The position numbers were made by a program, and so were the translations under genes. The notes below the pieces were generated by a model. That model saw nothing but the letters and a program-made list of their open reading frames with translations, made no database searches and was not told where the DNA came from. Of a DNA stretch of 64,000 nucleotides, positions 1 through 10,231 are shown piece by piece (position 1 is the stretch's first letter; each line of letters opens with the position of its first letter). Location of the stretch: assembly GCA_002914805.1 (NCBI GenBank), contig JXTB01000092.1:118127-182126 (forward strand). Reading direction: 5' to 3'. This stretch comes from Parasponia andersonii (Eukaryota; Streptophyta; Magnoliopsida; Rosales; Cannabaceae).

Positions 1-1160
1 ATGTGAACTTTAAACATTCTCAAGATGTGATTACTATGCCCGTGCCAATATATATAGGATTTAGTTCTATCATATTACATATAGGTCAAAAAAGACATGT
101 CATTCATAAACAAGTGGACCACCGGTAATTATTTGTTCATGAATCATAATTAATATTTGTCTCCATTCTAATAGAAATTAATATATATATCCTACTGGAA
201 TGGACAGACAGAGCATATTTCTTTGTTAAATTTTACACAAATATCCCTCTCCAAAGTGATTAATTACTACACATGCATACACGTAGACGTTAGGTTATCC
301 CAATTTGAATTTCGATCAAGTATAACGTAGACGTCTGATATTGCCTTTTGTTTCGAAAACCTAGAACTACGATGAATGGTGTTAAGTCGGCGGTGGACCG
401 TTTCCTATTTTATTATATATGTTGAGTATATACATATACCTCCATATATAAGTAGTATTGTAATATATATATCCACTCAAAAAAAAAAAAACATCATAGT
501 ATATATAAATCTACAAGCTCTAGTTGATTAAATTCATTATTGAATCCTATGATTCAAGTAGCTTAATTATGTGCACTCATTAAATGGGAAAAACAAAAAA
601 AGGGGGGTGTCTTATCATGCATGTGTGGGAAGCACCATGATCATGTGATCATTAATGACTTTCACATTTAAAGTAAGAAAAAAAAGAAGATAGAAAATAT
701 ATTGTATGATAAAGTAAAAGTTAGGCGCAGCGTGAAATCATGATCAGTAGCTGCGCCAATATTCATGTCTATCAGTCTTACTTTTTCTTTCTTATTTTTA
801 AATTGATTTAGGACGACTTGGCTTTATTAATTAATAATATGGGTGGGCGATCTAAACGTGTTTCTCGTGAATAGACGACTATATGTACACACGTAAAGAA
901 CTTTCAAACACATTATTAGTTAATAATCAGTTTAATTACCCATTTTTGTAACCTCAAACTCCTCGTACTTTATAAAAAAATTTCATACTTACTGAATATT
1001 AATTAGCTATACAAGTGGCAAGCATCTGTATATTACCAGCATTCTTTGATAAATACATACATATATATATATATATGCCATGAATATGCCCGCCAGTTAC
1101 GATGTAATACGATTATGTATTTAAGTGTTTGGTTATATATATTCAATATTGAGCGAAGGT

Positions 1161-1210
<50 letters not shown>

Positions 1211-3815
1211 AAATAATATATACGCAACAAAATATTGGGAAAGATATTACAAAGAAATTGTAAGTCGTATGTTACAAAATTTAACGTGGGCAGACGAGGA
1301 TGACAAGTACTTTTCTCGAATTCTAGCAATTTACCCTTCGAATCACTGAATTGGAGCTCAAAAGATAAATATTCAAACACTATAAAAAAACGTCATGGGT
1401 TAACTTTTGTAACTTTTAACCTACATTTTTTTATTTAAATAAAACAATTTTATTAATACTCAAATAAGTGTTACAATAGCAAATCGAGTAACATAAAATC
1501 ACTTATAACGAGAATCAAGAAATCGATTTATAAATTTGAAGATAAAAAAAAAACTTTCAATGATCTGAGTGTAAAAACAGTCCTAATCAACGATGAAAAA
1601 TTTCATGAATGACATATTAGAGGCCTTCAATAACTTGTTTCAATTCTTCATTATCCAAATTGATGCTTCTGATTAATTTATTGGGGGAGATTCTGTTAAC
1701 TCCGATGCGCGATAATAACTACCTCTCTAAATATGAATAAAAATGATACAAAAAAAAAAAAAATATTAACAGCAACCCTAATCATCATAGATATAAATCT
1801 AAGTATATTAAAAGCATCATAGATCTAGATCTAAGTATCCAAATTTCGATATCATAAAATGAATAGTATGATAATCTTGTTATTTAATATCCTTCACTCT
1901 TTCCATTTCTACCAAACAACAATTATTGAGATTGCATTGAAATCATTTATATGTAAAATATACGAGTCTATGTTTGTTTTTCATTCCTTTTGTTGAAAAT
2001 TGCTGACAACTAATTTGGATAAATTAGTTAGGATGTTATAACAGAATGTGAGTTAGTAGTTAGTTAAGACTACAGCTTAATTATTCTAACTAATTTCTTA
2101 ACAATGTGTCAACTAAGTCCTTAATTTCAGGCTCAAAATATGTGATTCATTCTGTACATATAAGCTTTATTTCGAAGGTCAGGAGCAGAGTAGAAGAGAG
2201 AGTGAAAACAGAATGTGAACTGAGTGTTTGTTAAGAACTGTAGCTATATCGCACATATTGCAACATATGTGATTTATCTGTTTCATGTTGCAACATCGTC
2301 TTTGTATTCTGTGAGCCGAGAGATTTGTGTTTGTACTGTTGAGAGGCTTGTGATTAGTTTGTAGTGAGAATTCTTCTTGGTTGATAGTGAATTCGACTAC
2401 AGACAAATTTCCTACTTTAGATGTATAATTTTCACATTAAAAATTGGAATCAAATATATCGTAGCATGTTGATTTCATAATTGTTTGATTGGTAGGGTGG
2501 TTATTTCCACCAAGACATTTATATATAGAATGACAAATATTTGTTAGGCTCTCACTTATTAGTAAATAAGAGGCGACAATGATGGGATTCTGCCCAAGAT
2601 TTTGAAAGGCAAATACTATTAATATTGAGATTTTAAGTTTGTATTTTTCCATTTTATTCTCATCGACAGATATAAAAAGTGTAGCTGCTAAAATATCAGG
2701 AAGGTCAGTTTTCTAGCCACATATAGTAAAATGATCCTAGTGCCATATTTAATTGAGTGGTGTCCACTATGTAGACATGTTTCCATACTATCACATTCAC
2801 ATGGTTCACAGAGCTATCTGTGATATTAACTGTAAACTATGAATCACAACTTTAAAATTCCAAAAATAGAGTGATATTTTGTGGATTACACATTTAATAT
2901 GTGGTCGGCTGTAGCATACGATCATTTCAGACCCCTTTTTGCTGCCAAACACGTATAGAGGGGGGAAAAAAAAAGAAATCAAATTACTTTTCAATATGTT
3001 CTATTGATTGGACACTAAATAAATTATTACATATGAGGACAAGTGAAGAGATTTTTAAATGGGAATTAATGGTGTGCTCACATTTTTCCTAGAAGTTGTT
3101 CATTTTAGGGGGTTCATGAAAATAAACCGCATACTCGGTTTACAGTTTCTTTCTGGTTGCTCATTTCAAGTGTGGTGGTGCTTATTGCTTATGGATTGTA
3201 CGTCTACTCCCACACGTTAAAAATGAGAATCGAGTCTAAGCTTGATGTCCGTGATCATAACTGATCCATCGAGTTTTTATTGGGAGAAAATTGTGACCAT
3301 CATCAATTTGACTCTCTTTCACACCGTTGAATTCCCCAACTTTTGAACATATTTTATTTTCACAAACTATACCTGCTCTATCTTTATCTTAATCTTACAT
3401 CACAGCTGCTTTATATCGACTCCTGTGGCTTAATATCTTCATCTGCTTCCACTTAAAACCAATCATGGAAATCCATTTCCAAATCTGAAAGTGGAATATA
3501 TTAGACGACCGAGGCCTTCGGTTAAAAAATAATGGGCCGTATTCCCACCATAAAATCATCCACACAAGTTTTTTTAAAACTCTCTTTATAAATACCCGTT
3601 TTTAATTTTTTCATTCAAAAATATCCGTTTTTATATTCCATATGCAATGTGTTTCTATGGTCCATGTGTGTAAAATATGAATGGTATATATTCTAAAATG
3701 GGTGCCAATTTTTAGTGTAATTTTTATTTATAAAATCTAGACATGATATACATTTAAGGCGGCATGAAATATATACTATATATTTTATATGTAAAACAGT
3801 GGTATTTTTGTTTCT

Positions 3816-3846
<31 letters not shown>

Positions 3847-4247
3847 TAAAAACGAATAAATATGAAAAAAAAAAAAAAAAAAAAAATATATAAAAAAAAA
3901 TATATATAAAAAAATAGGAATAAAAGAAAATTACACCAAATACATTACGAAGACGAACCAACAATCTTCTGGGCTCAAAAAGAGAGTCCACGAACTGAAA
4001 ACTTTGGATCAGCTAGCTCCTCATCAAAACAGGCCATACATTATCTCTTCATCATTAGTAGCTAGGAGATAAAACCCAAAAAAAAAAAAAAAAAAAAAAA
4101 AAAAGAAGAAAGAGGGAGCAAAGGACACGGACAAATATCGACATACATAACCGATCGATGACACCATAGACAAAGTAACTACTAATAATCCATGCACCAT
4201 AAACACATAAAAACAAGCTTCAAAGGGATGTGAAGTGCGCATTTTGC
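1..4247. other. Gene-poor AT-rich spacer
   Basis: I see no credible gene here. The open frames are short, low-complexity and without family likeness. The stretch holds AT microsatellites (about 1163-1206 and 3830-3850), poly-A runs (4078-4104) and an LTR-like block at 1991-2436, listed separately. The last few hundred bases lie downstream of the LEA gene and probably include its 3' untranslated region. Confidence 0.7.
1991..2436 (+). mobile_element. Possible old Copia-type LTR (solo or orphan)
   Basis: The block opens with TGTTGAAAATTG and closes with TTTTCACA, the TG...CA form of an LTR, and has the base composition and repeated TTAGTTAG motifs common in plant Copia LTRs. A weak match to a tRNA-Met primer site (TTGGAATCAAA) follows directly, but no internal coding region remains. 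I could not find a clear target-site duplication, so the boundaries are a guess. A fossil, broken if it was ever a full element. Confidence 0.35.
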
Positions 4248-4992
4248 TCAAAGCTCCTCATCTCGACCTCGACCAGCTACTTTATCTTTAATCTTCTGTG
4301 ACTTGTCCTTGGCAGCCCCATAGTTAGATGAGATGGTGTCCTTAGCAGACTCCAAAGTCTCCTCTGCTTTGTTCTTTGCCGCATCCTCGACCCTGCTCAG
4401 CTCTTCCTCGGTCTCCCACTGCTTCCTCTTGCCTTCCTCCACCGCACCTTCTCCCCTTTGCTTGGCCTCCTCTGTCTTCTGGGATGCCTTCTCCTTGGCT
4501 TCGTACGCCTTTTCTGCTGTCTCATGAGCCTTCTCATTGCCCGCACGACTGGCTTCATAACCCTTCTCTTTGGCCGCGTTCAATGCCTCGCGGACCTCAT
4601 CTGCACCCTCGTACGTCGTCTCCTCAGCTTCCCCTGCCTTCTCGGACGCCTTGTCCTTTGCCGCACCCGTGGCGTCGTAAACCTTCTCCTTGGCCTTGTT
4701 CATAGCCTCCCCGGCCTTATGCGCGGTCTCGTAGGCCTTCTCCTTTGCAGCCTGGGCCGTCTCGTAGGCCTTCTCCTTTGCCGCCTTGGCGGTGTCGTAC
4801 GCCTTCTCCTTTGCTGCATTCATCGTTTCGCTGGCTTTCTCCGCCGCCGCATCTCTCACTTCTCTTGCCTTGTCAGCGCTGTACTGGCCAGCCTCTGCAC
4901 AATTTTTCAATATTCAATCCATTACTACCATTCTGTTCTTGACTACTTATTCAAACCTATTTTCTCTTCCACATATATAAGAGAAAAGAACG

Positions 4993-5036
<44 letters not shown>

Positions 5037-5488
5037 GAGAGAGAGGGAGAGAGAGAGCTAGTTGTTAACTTGAGTGGTAAAACCTATAAATTAAGACGGA
5101 TTTCATGTTAATTTTACATACCAGAAGTCACCTCCTGGATCTTGTCCTTGCTCCTCTTGGTAGTATCAGAAACTGTCTCCGAAGCTTTCTCAGCTTTATC
5201 CTTGGCGTCATTGGCGGTTTCCTTGAACCCGAGCCCTTCAGTGATCTTCTCCTTGGCCCATTCCGCCCACGACTCCGAAGCTTCTTTGGCTTGTTTTGTC
5301 GTCTCGGCAGCCTTGTTCTCCGTTTGCTGGGTCTTTTCCTTGAACTTATCGTAAGCATGGCTTTCTTCATTGGTAGACGGCATATGCCCCACGTTGGAAG
5401 CCCTGCAAGCGGTGGCAATCACCATAGCCACCACCACCACCACCGCCATACAGAAGAAGCGCCTAAAAGATAATCTCTTGGAAGCCAT
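4248..5488 (-). CDS. LEA group 3 (LEA_4) protein with signal peptide and DEEL C-terminus
   Basis: Two exons, 5122-5488 and 4248-4894, joined at TCTG|GTATGT ... TGTGCAG|AG, give 337 residues. Residues 1-30 (MASKRLSFRRFF then a valine-rich core ending near ACRA) look like a secretory signal or anchor. The rest is almost all 11-residue LEA_4 repeats of the type AKEKAYETAQA, rich in Ala, Lys and Glu and lacking Cys and Trp over long stretches, which in this family fold into amphipathic helices on drying. The protein ends in RGRDEEL, close to the KDEL/HDEL ER-retrieval signal, suggesting residence in the ER lumen (inference). Known LEA_4 proteins protect membranes and proteins during seed desiccation. 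The intron carries an AT microsatellite (about 5000-5033). The upstream RY and ABRE motifs fit seed expression. Confidence 0.9.
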
Positions 5489-5693
5489 GTCAGTATAACG
5501 TATTTACCCTGTACTAATTCACTAAAGAAACGGGTACCGTTTTGCCTAATACCGATCCGGAAAAATTGATTGAGAGAGATCTGCCAGTGCTTTCAGAAGA
5601 TGAGAAAAATCGCATTTCTGTAAGCAACATGCAAGAAGGGGTCGTGCCTTTAAACCTTAGCAGAGGTGAGTAGTGTAGTGGGTTATAGAAGAA

Positions 5694-5735
5694 CATGCAT
5701 GTGATTTGACACGTACAATGTGTTATGCAACGTGG
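5694..5735 (-). promoter_or_regulatory. Seed-type promoter module: RY repeat plus two ABRE cores
   Basis: About 205-250 bp upstream of the LEA start codon lie CATGCATG (5694-5701, a palindromic RY element bound by B3 factors such as ABI3 and FUS3), ACGTGTC on the minus strand (5708-5714, a good ABRE) and ACGTGG on the plus strand (5730-5735). A TTTAAA at about 5650 could serve as the TATA box. RY plus ABRE is the classic pairing of seed-maturation and ABA-controlled promoters. The motifs are seen; their activity is inferred. Confidence 0.55.
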
Positions 5736-6770
5736 AGTGTTCCTAACATCGTAGGTTGTGGGAGTAAGACAAGTGTTGTGTTATGATATTCCAGTTGTCA
5801 CCATCATACCGTATCTGTGTCAACTGCATCACATGGAGTGCTTTCTATTTGGCAACGAGAGAATGTGTGCGTTTTCTTTTTTGCTTTCCTTTCATCAAAT
5901 TTTGATTTGACATTCGCTGTGTCCATTTTATAGGCACTGATCTTAAGTTTCAAAGTTCGATGCAAGAAGATGAACATGCCAAATCAGTTGTTTGTTTCCA
6001 ATAAAAGTGAGCTATTACTTCCAATTTTTTTTTGGTGAAGTTGGGCCTAATCTGCTAGAGTCAATAAACAAAACGACACAAGAGCAAAATAAACAAAACG
6101 GCACTTGTATGACTGCATAGTTCAAATCCTACCCTCTCCAAATCCGACAAGCGTTTCGGGCGTTAATCATACGTCGAGAGTCCTCCTCTTCGGTTCTCGT
6201 ATGTATGAATGTCATTCGACATGTTGATGTTAGGAATCCATCAATTGGTTAAAAAGCATATCAAATTGTTTCATTTGAAATCATTCAAAATCGCGGTTTG
6301 CAGGTGGCTCTGTTATTTGACGTGCCGTATTTGTATGTATACAAAAAGCTCACTGAATTCTACTTCGACGGTGTAACATACCAACATAAAGGTTTTAAAA
6401 CATGGATTGGAAAGAAATACTTTGTGCTCCATCCCAATCCGAATTATATATTTTAGCTAATTCACTTTTTCTAGGAGGAAAAAAAGGAAGAAAGAAAGAT
6501 ACGGAAAAAGCCAGCAGCCAAATAAAAGAGAGCATAATATAAGTACCATTAGAACTTGACGCAAAGAAACCATACGAGCAAACTGAATAAAAATAATGAG
6601 ATATTTGATCAACAAGCCAAAAGTGTTTTTACAAGCAAAGAAAGGGTATTCTAAACTAATCTTAAGCTCGCAAAAGTGCATTAAATACTAAATAGCTCAT
6701 CAAAAATGTCAGAAGCATATACATCAAGGATAGAAGAAGCAACCTACTTACAAATTCCTAACATTCTGTA
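5736..6770. other. Spacer between the LEA promoter and the MUSTANG 3' end
   Basis: No gene seen. This holds the distal LEA upstream region and, near 6460-6770, the probable 3' untranslated region of the transposase-derived gene. A tRNA B-box-like AGTTCAAATCC near 6120 has no matching A box or cloverleaf. Confidence 0.6.
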
Positions 6771-9186
6771 CTACGAGTTTTTGCACGTCTTCTTATTGTG
6801 GCCAAGACCCTTGCACTTGCTACACTGGAGTTGACGTTTAATTATGTCTAATGACTCTGGCTGCTTCATCTTTGGCCGGCCTGGCGGTCGTTTAGTAGGA
6901 GGAGGCGTTACGGTTACTAATACCTGATTTGATTCACTCGGGACTGGTTTTTCAACATCCGGCATAGGGAGAATTGATTCTGCATATGTCAAACGGTAAC
7001 TCTCAACTGTGAAATATCTAGAGCAATACTCATAAGGGCTCGTACCAGTGCATTCCATTACGGCAATGGCATGGCAGCAAGGCAAACCCGTAAGTTGCCA
7101 TCCCTTGCAGCTACAATCCCAATTGTCAATATCAACAACCTCAACAGTTTCTCCACGAACCTCAAATGTGCTACCATGTAAAATCAACACCTGAAGGGAT
7201 TGAGCAGTTAGAGTTTCTTTTTGAAGCTTTTCTTCCTTGGATGGTGTTAATTTTGTTGCCCATTGGTTGGAATCGACTCGACGTGTATAGAATGATTCCA
7301 TCATCCTGCCTCGTAAGACATCAATCATCTGCGTTATTGGCAACTCATGAGCCTCTGACACCCAACTGTAGAACTGCTGCCCAAAGTTTGATGTCATGAG
7401 ATTATACCTTGCTCCGCCAAAGAATGCATTAGCCCAGTGGGCCGGCTCACTTTGAATGACCCAATTGTGAGCGTCAGGTGAAATACCTTTTATGTTTTCC
7501 ACACTTCGCTGGAAAGCTTCAAGTTTGGGTGCATGAGCAGCGGCATAGAAGTCGTTAATCATGAATCTCCTCGCTTCATGAGAAAATTGCCCCTTCAAGT
7601 CCTTGTTAAGCTTCTCTGCAAGATGGCGCAGACAATAGCAGTGGTAGCATTCATCAAAGACCTCAGCCAATGAGTTCTTTACACCATTCTGAAAATCAGC
7701 AACAAACGTAATCTGCTCAGATGTTGAAATCGCAGATTTGAGCTCCGTTAAGAACCAGTGCCAGTTCTCATCAGTATCGGCATCCACAACAGCAAAGGCA
7801 ACTGGAAAGATACCATCATCCCCATCTGCAGCTGTAGCAGCCAACAGAACCCCTTGGTATTTTGAGTTTAAAGGAGTGTCATCAAGAAAAAGGAGAGGGC
7901 GGCAACCTCGTTGGAAACCCACAATTGAGGCATGGAAAGATACGAAGAGACGATGGAAGCTCGAGTCCTCCTTAGTGCTAAACGTAGCAATGCTTCCTGG
8001 ATTAGTTTCCTTGATCTTCTCACAGAAATAGGGTAACTGAGTATATGCTTCTTTAAAGGAGCCTTGAAGCTGCTCCCTGGCAATCTCTTTTGCACGCCAT
8101 GCCTGGGAATAATTCAACTGAATTCCATACTCCCTTTTGATGTCATCAGCAATATCCTTAGGCTTGTAGTTGGGAGACACTTTCAACTTCTCCTTTATGA
8201 TACTTCCCACCCAGCCTCTAGTTGCACGATACCCAGCTTTCACTGCAGCTCCATCACATGTGTGATTGTTGTGCATTTTCTTGATGCAAACCAACTGGGT
8301 GGTAGACAGCCTTGACGCATATATCCGCCATGGGCAACCTTGGGACTTGCATTTGACAGTAACACGGTGACTGTCGTTTTTCTTATATCTGTAAGCAAAT
8401 CCATGAGCAATGGAGTATTTATGCAAAGCTTCCCGAAACTCACTAAAACTATTAAACCTCTGATCGACACCGGTGATGGTGTTTTCCCACTGCTGGGCAG
8501 CTTTGCGATGGTTGTCGTCACTGGAACCCGAAGGAACAGAAAGCAAAGGAGGGATGTCATAGGGTCTCAAAAAGTTTTGGTGAATATCAGTGCCAGTCTC
8601 AAGTGCAACGGCATCGACAGCTTCAACAACAGGAACCACTGCTTCTGATACAGTGGTCCTGCTTGACCTGCACATTCAGCCATTTGGTGAATCCCTTTCC
8701 ACCACGGGTCTATTCAATGAAATGGTAGAAAAGAAAAGTGCTGTGATTGCATAAAAGAAATGCAGAGAGTCAAAGGTGACAGACAAAAGAATTAAAGAAG
8801 AGTAAGTCGTACCTACTAGCAGGCATGTTGGATAGATTTCGAGCAGCGGCTTCCTCGGACAAGATAAAGACGTCGACGGTGACAGAGTCCCCAAGGAAGT
8901 TGACCATGCGTTGCAGGTCCTTGTCCTTGGAGATGGTGATGAGGGTCTTTTTATTGCCAGGAAGGAAATACTTAATGATCATGGTGTCCGCATTGGAATC
9001 AAACATTTCAGCAATCTCGGACTTGAAATCGTGGAGTTGGGTTTCATTGTCAATGTCGACGGCATAGGCCTCACCACCAGTGTAGGAGAGGGACCCATCT
9101 TTGTTGGTGACGAACTCTCCCCCGGATTGACATATTGCTATGACTTTCTTTGTAGGCATGGGGCCTTCTGTTCTGTCTCCATTCAA
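6771..9186 (-). CDS. MUG: MUSTANG-like (MUG) domesticated Mutator transposase with PB1 domain
   Basis: Two exons, 8813-9186 and 6771-8667, encode 756 residues with no disruption. Residues about 14-105 (KVIAICQSGGEF, YAVDIDNETQL, IIKYFLPGNKKTLITISKDKDLQRM) form a PB1 domain. A MuDR N-terminal DNA-binding region follows (GCPWRIYAS, near 240), then the MULE transposase core (LLFLDDTPLNSKYQG and FVADFQNGVKNSL), a SWIM zinc finger (CSC ... LPCCH, near 650) and a C-terminal knuckle (CSKCKGLGHNKKTC). The PB1-MuDR-SWIM order marks the PB1-bearing branch of the MUSTANG family, host genes that arose from a Mutator transposase, affect growth and flowering in Arabidopsis and no longer move. I see no terminal inverted repeats around it. 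The first in-frame ATG was used; a start ten residues later (MPTKKV) is equally possible. Confidence 0.9.
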
Positions 9187-9222
9187 AACAAATAATATTC
9201 AAGAATAACACACGCAGAGACA

Positions 9223-9267
<45 letters not shown>

Positions 9268-9641
9268 GAGTAGTAGGAGTAGGAGTGGTGTGAATGTAAT
9301 TCGTGTTTGTCACCCGGTCACAAGACAGGATAGAGATTTCGTCATAAGTCATTCGGAGGAAACAACACGACACGACACAACACAACACAACACAACACAA
9401 CACAACACAACACAACACAACACAAGACAAGGAGAGGGAGATATCAACAAACAAAAGGAAATCCGAAAAGAAACCCAATAGATATGAAGAAAAGAATACT
9501 AACCGCAAACCCTTCAATTCAATTCAATTCAATTCAATTGAACCCAGAGAGCGACCCCAACCCAATAGGTATGAATATGAAAGTCGTCTCGTCGTCGGCA
9601 GCTCAACCCTTTTTTCGTCAATTAAATTAAAGTAAATTAAT

Positions 9642-9692
<51 letters not shown>

Positions 9693-10231
9693 TGATTTGG
9701 GCTTTGGCTTTAGTGTTGCGCTCTCTCCAGTCTCACCCCCCCCCCCCCAAAAAAAAAAAAAAAAGGAAAAAAAAAAACCAGAAAACCAAAAACAAAAACA
9801 AAGAGACGGAGACGGAGACGGCTGAGAGGAATAGATGGATTGTATTTGTAGATAGCATAGCAGCACCAATAGCAGAGGCAGAGGCCAGAACGCATCCTGT
9901 CCTTGTTATGCCTACGTCCCATCCCTTTGATTTCACTTACTTTCTCTGGGCTGGCTGGTTGGCCTGCTAATAGATCGATCGGCCCATGGCCCATTAACAA
10001 GCCCAATGGGCTGCTAGAACTTTCTCCTCCTCCTCCTCCTCCTCCTCTCTGTTCTGCTGGGCTGTTGAGTTTCAAATCAATCAGCAGCAAAAAGCAAATC
10101 AAAAGCAAAGATTTTTGAACAAGAGAGAGCGAGAGAGCGATAGTGATCATCAATCAATCAGATACCAAAGAAAGAAGAAGAAGAAGAAGAAGTTAGAAGC
10201 AGTAGTCAAAGAAAAAACAAAGGAAGTGGGG
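9187..10231. promoter_or_regulatory. Divergent promoter and 5'UTR region between MUG and POT1, full of microsatellites
   Basis: Both genes start at the edges of this 1 kb stretch and face away from each other, so it must hold both promoters and leaders. It contains five distinct simple repeats in 550 bp: (AGT)n at 9224-9285, (ACACA)n at 9366-9427, (AATTC)n at 9513-9540, (AG)n at 9645-9687 and a C13/A16 run at 9736-9764, plus (CTC)n near 10023-10046 and (GAA)n near 10171-10191. GA/CT repeats in plant leaders are often GAGA-factor (BPC) sites; that role is inferred here. Confidence 0.6.

Noticed and set aside
1163-1206. CRISPR-like or satellite array
   Set aside because: Simple AT microsatellite only, in a eukaryotic genome.
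4333-5473. Several long plus-strand open frames over the LEA gene
   Set aside because: They are antisense shadows of the 11-residue repeats; the minus-strand frame has the signal peptide, correct splice sites and family repeats.
6100-6160. AGTTCAAATCC resembling a tRNA or SINE B box
   Set aside because: No A box at the right spacing and no cloverleaf or poly-A end could be drawn.
6771-9186. Calling the MUG gene an active Mutator element
   Set aside because: No terminal inverted repeats or target duplication seen; it has a PB1 domain, an intron and an undamaged frame typical of the domesticated host family.
9071-9517. Minus-strand frame rich in Thr and Cys upstream of MUG
   Set aside because: Translation of the AGT and ACACA microsatellites; no family likeness.
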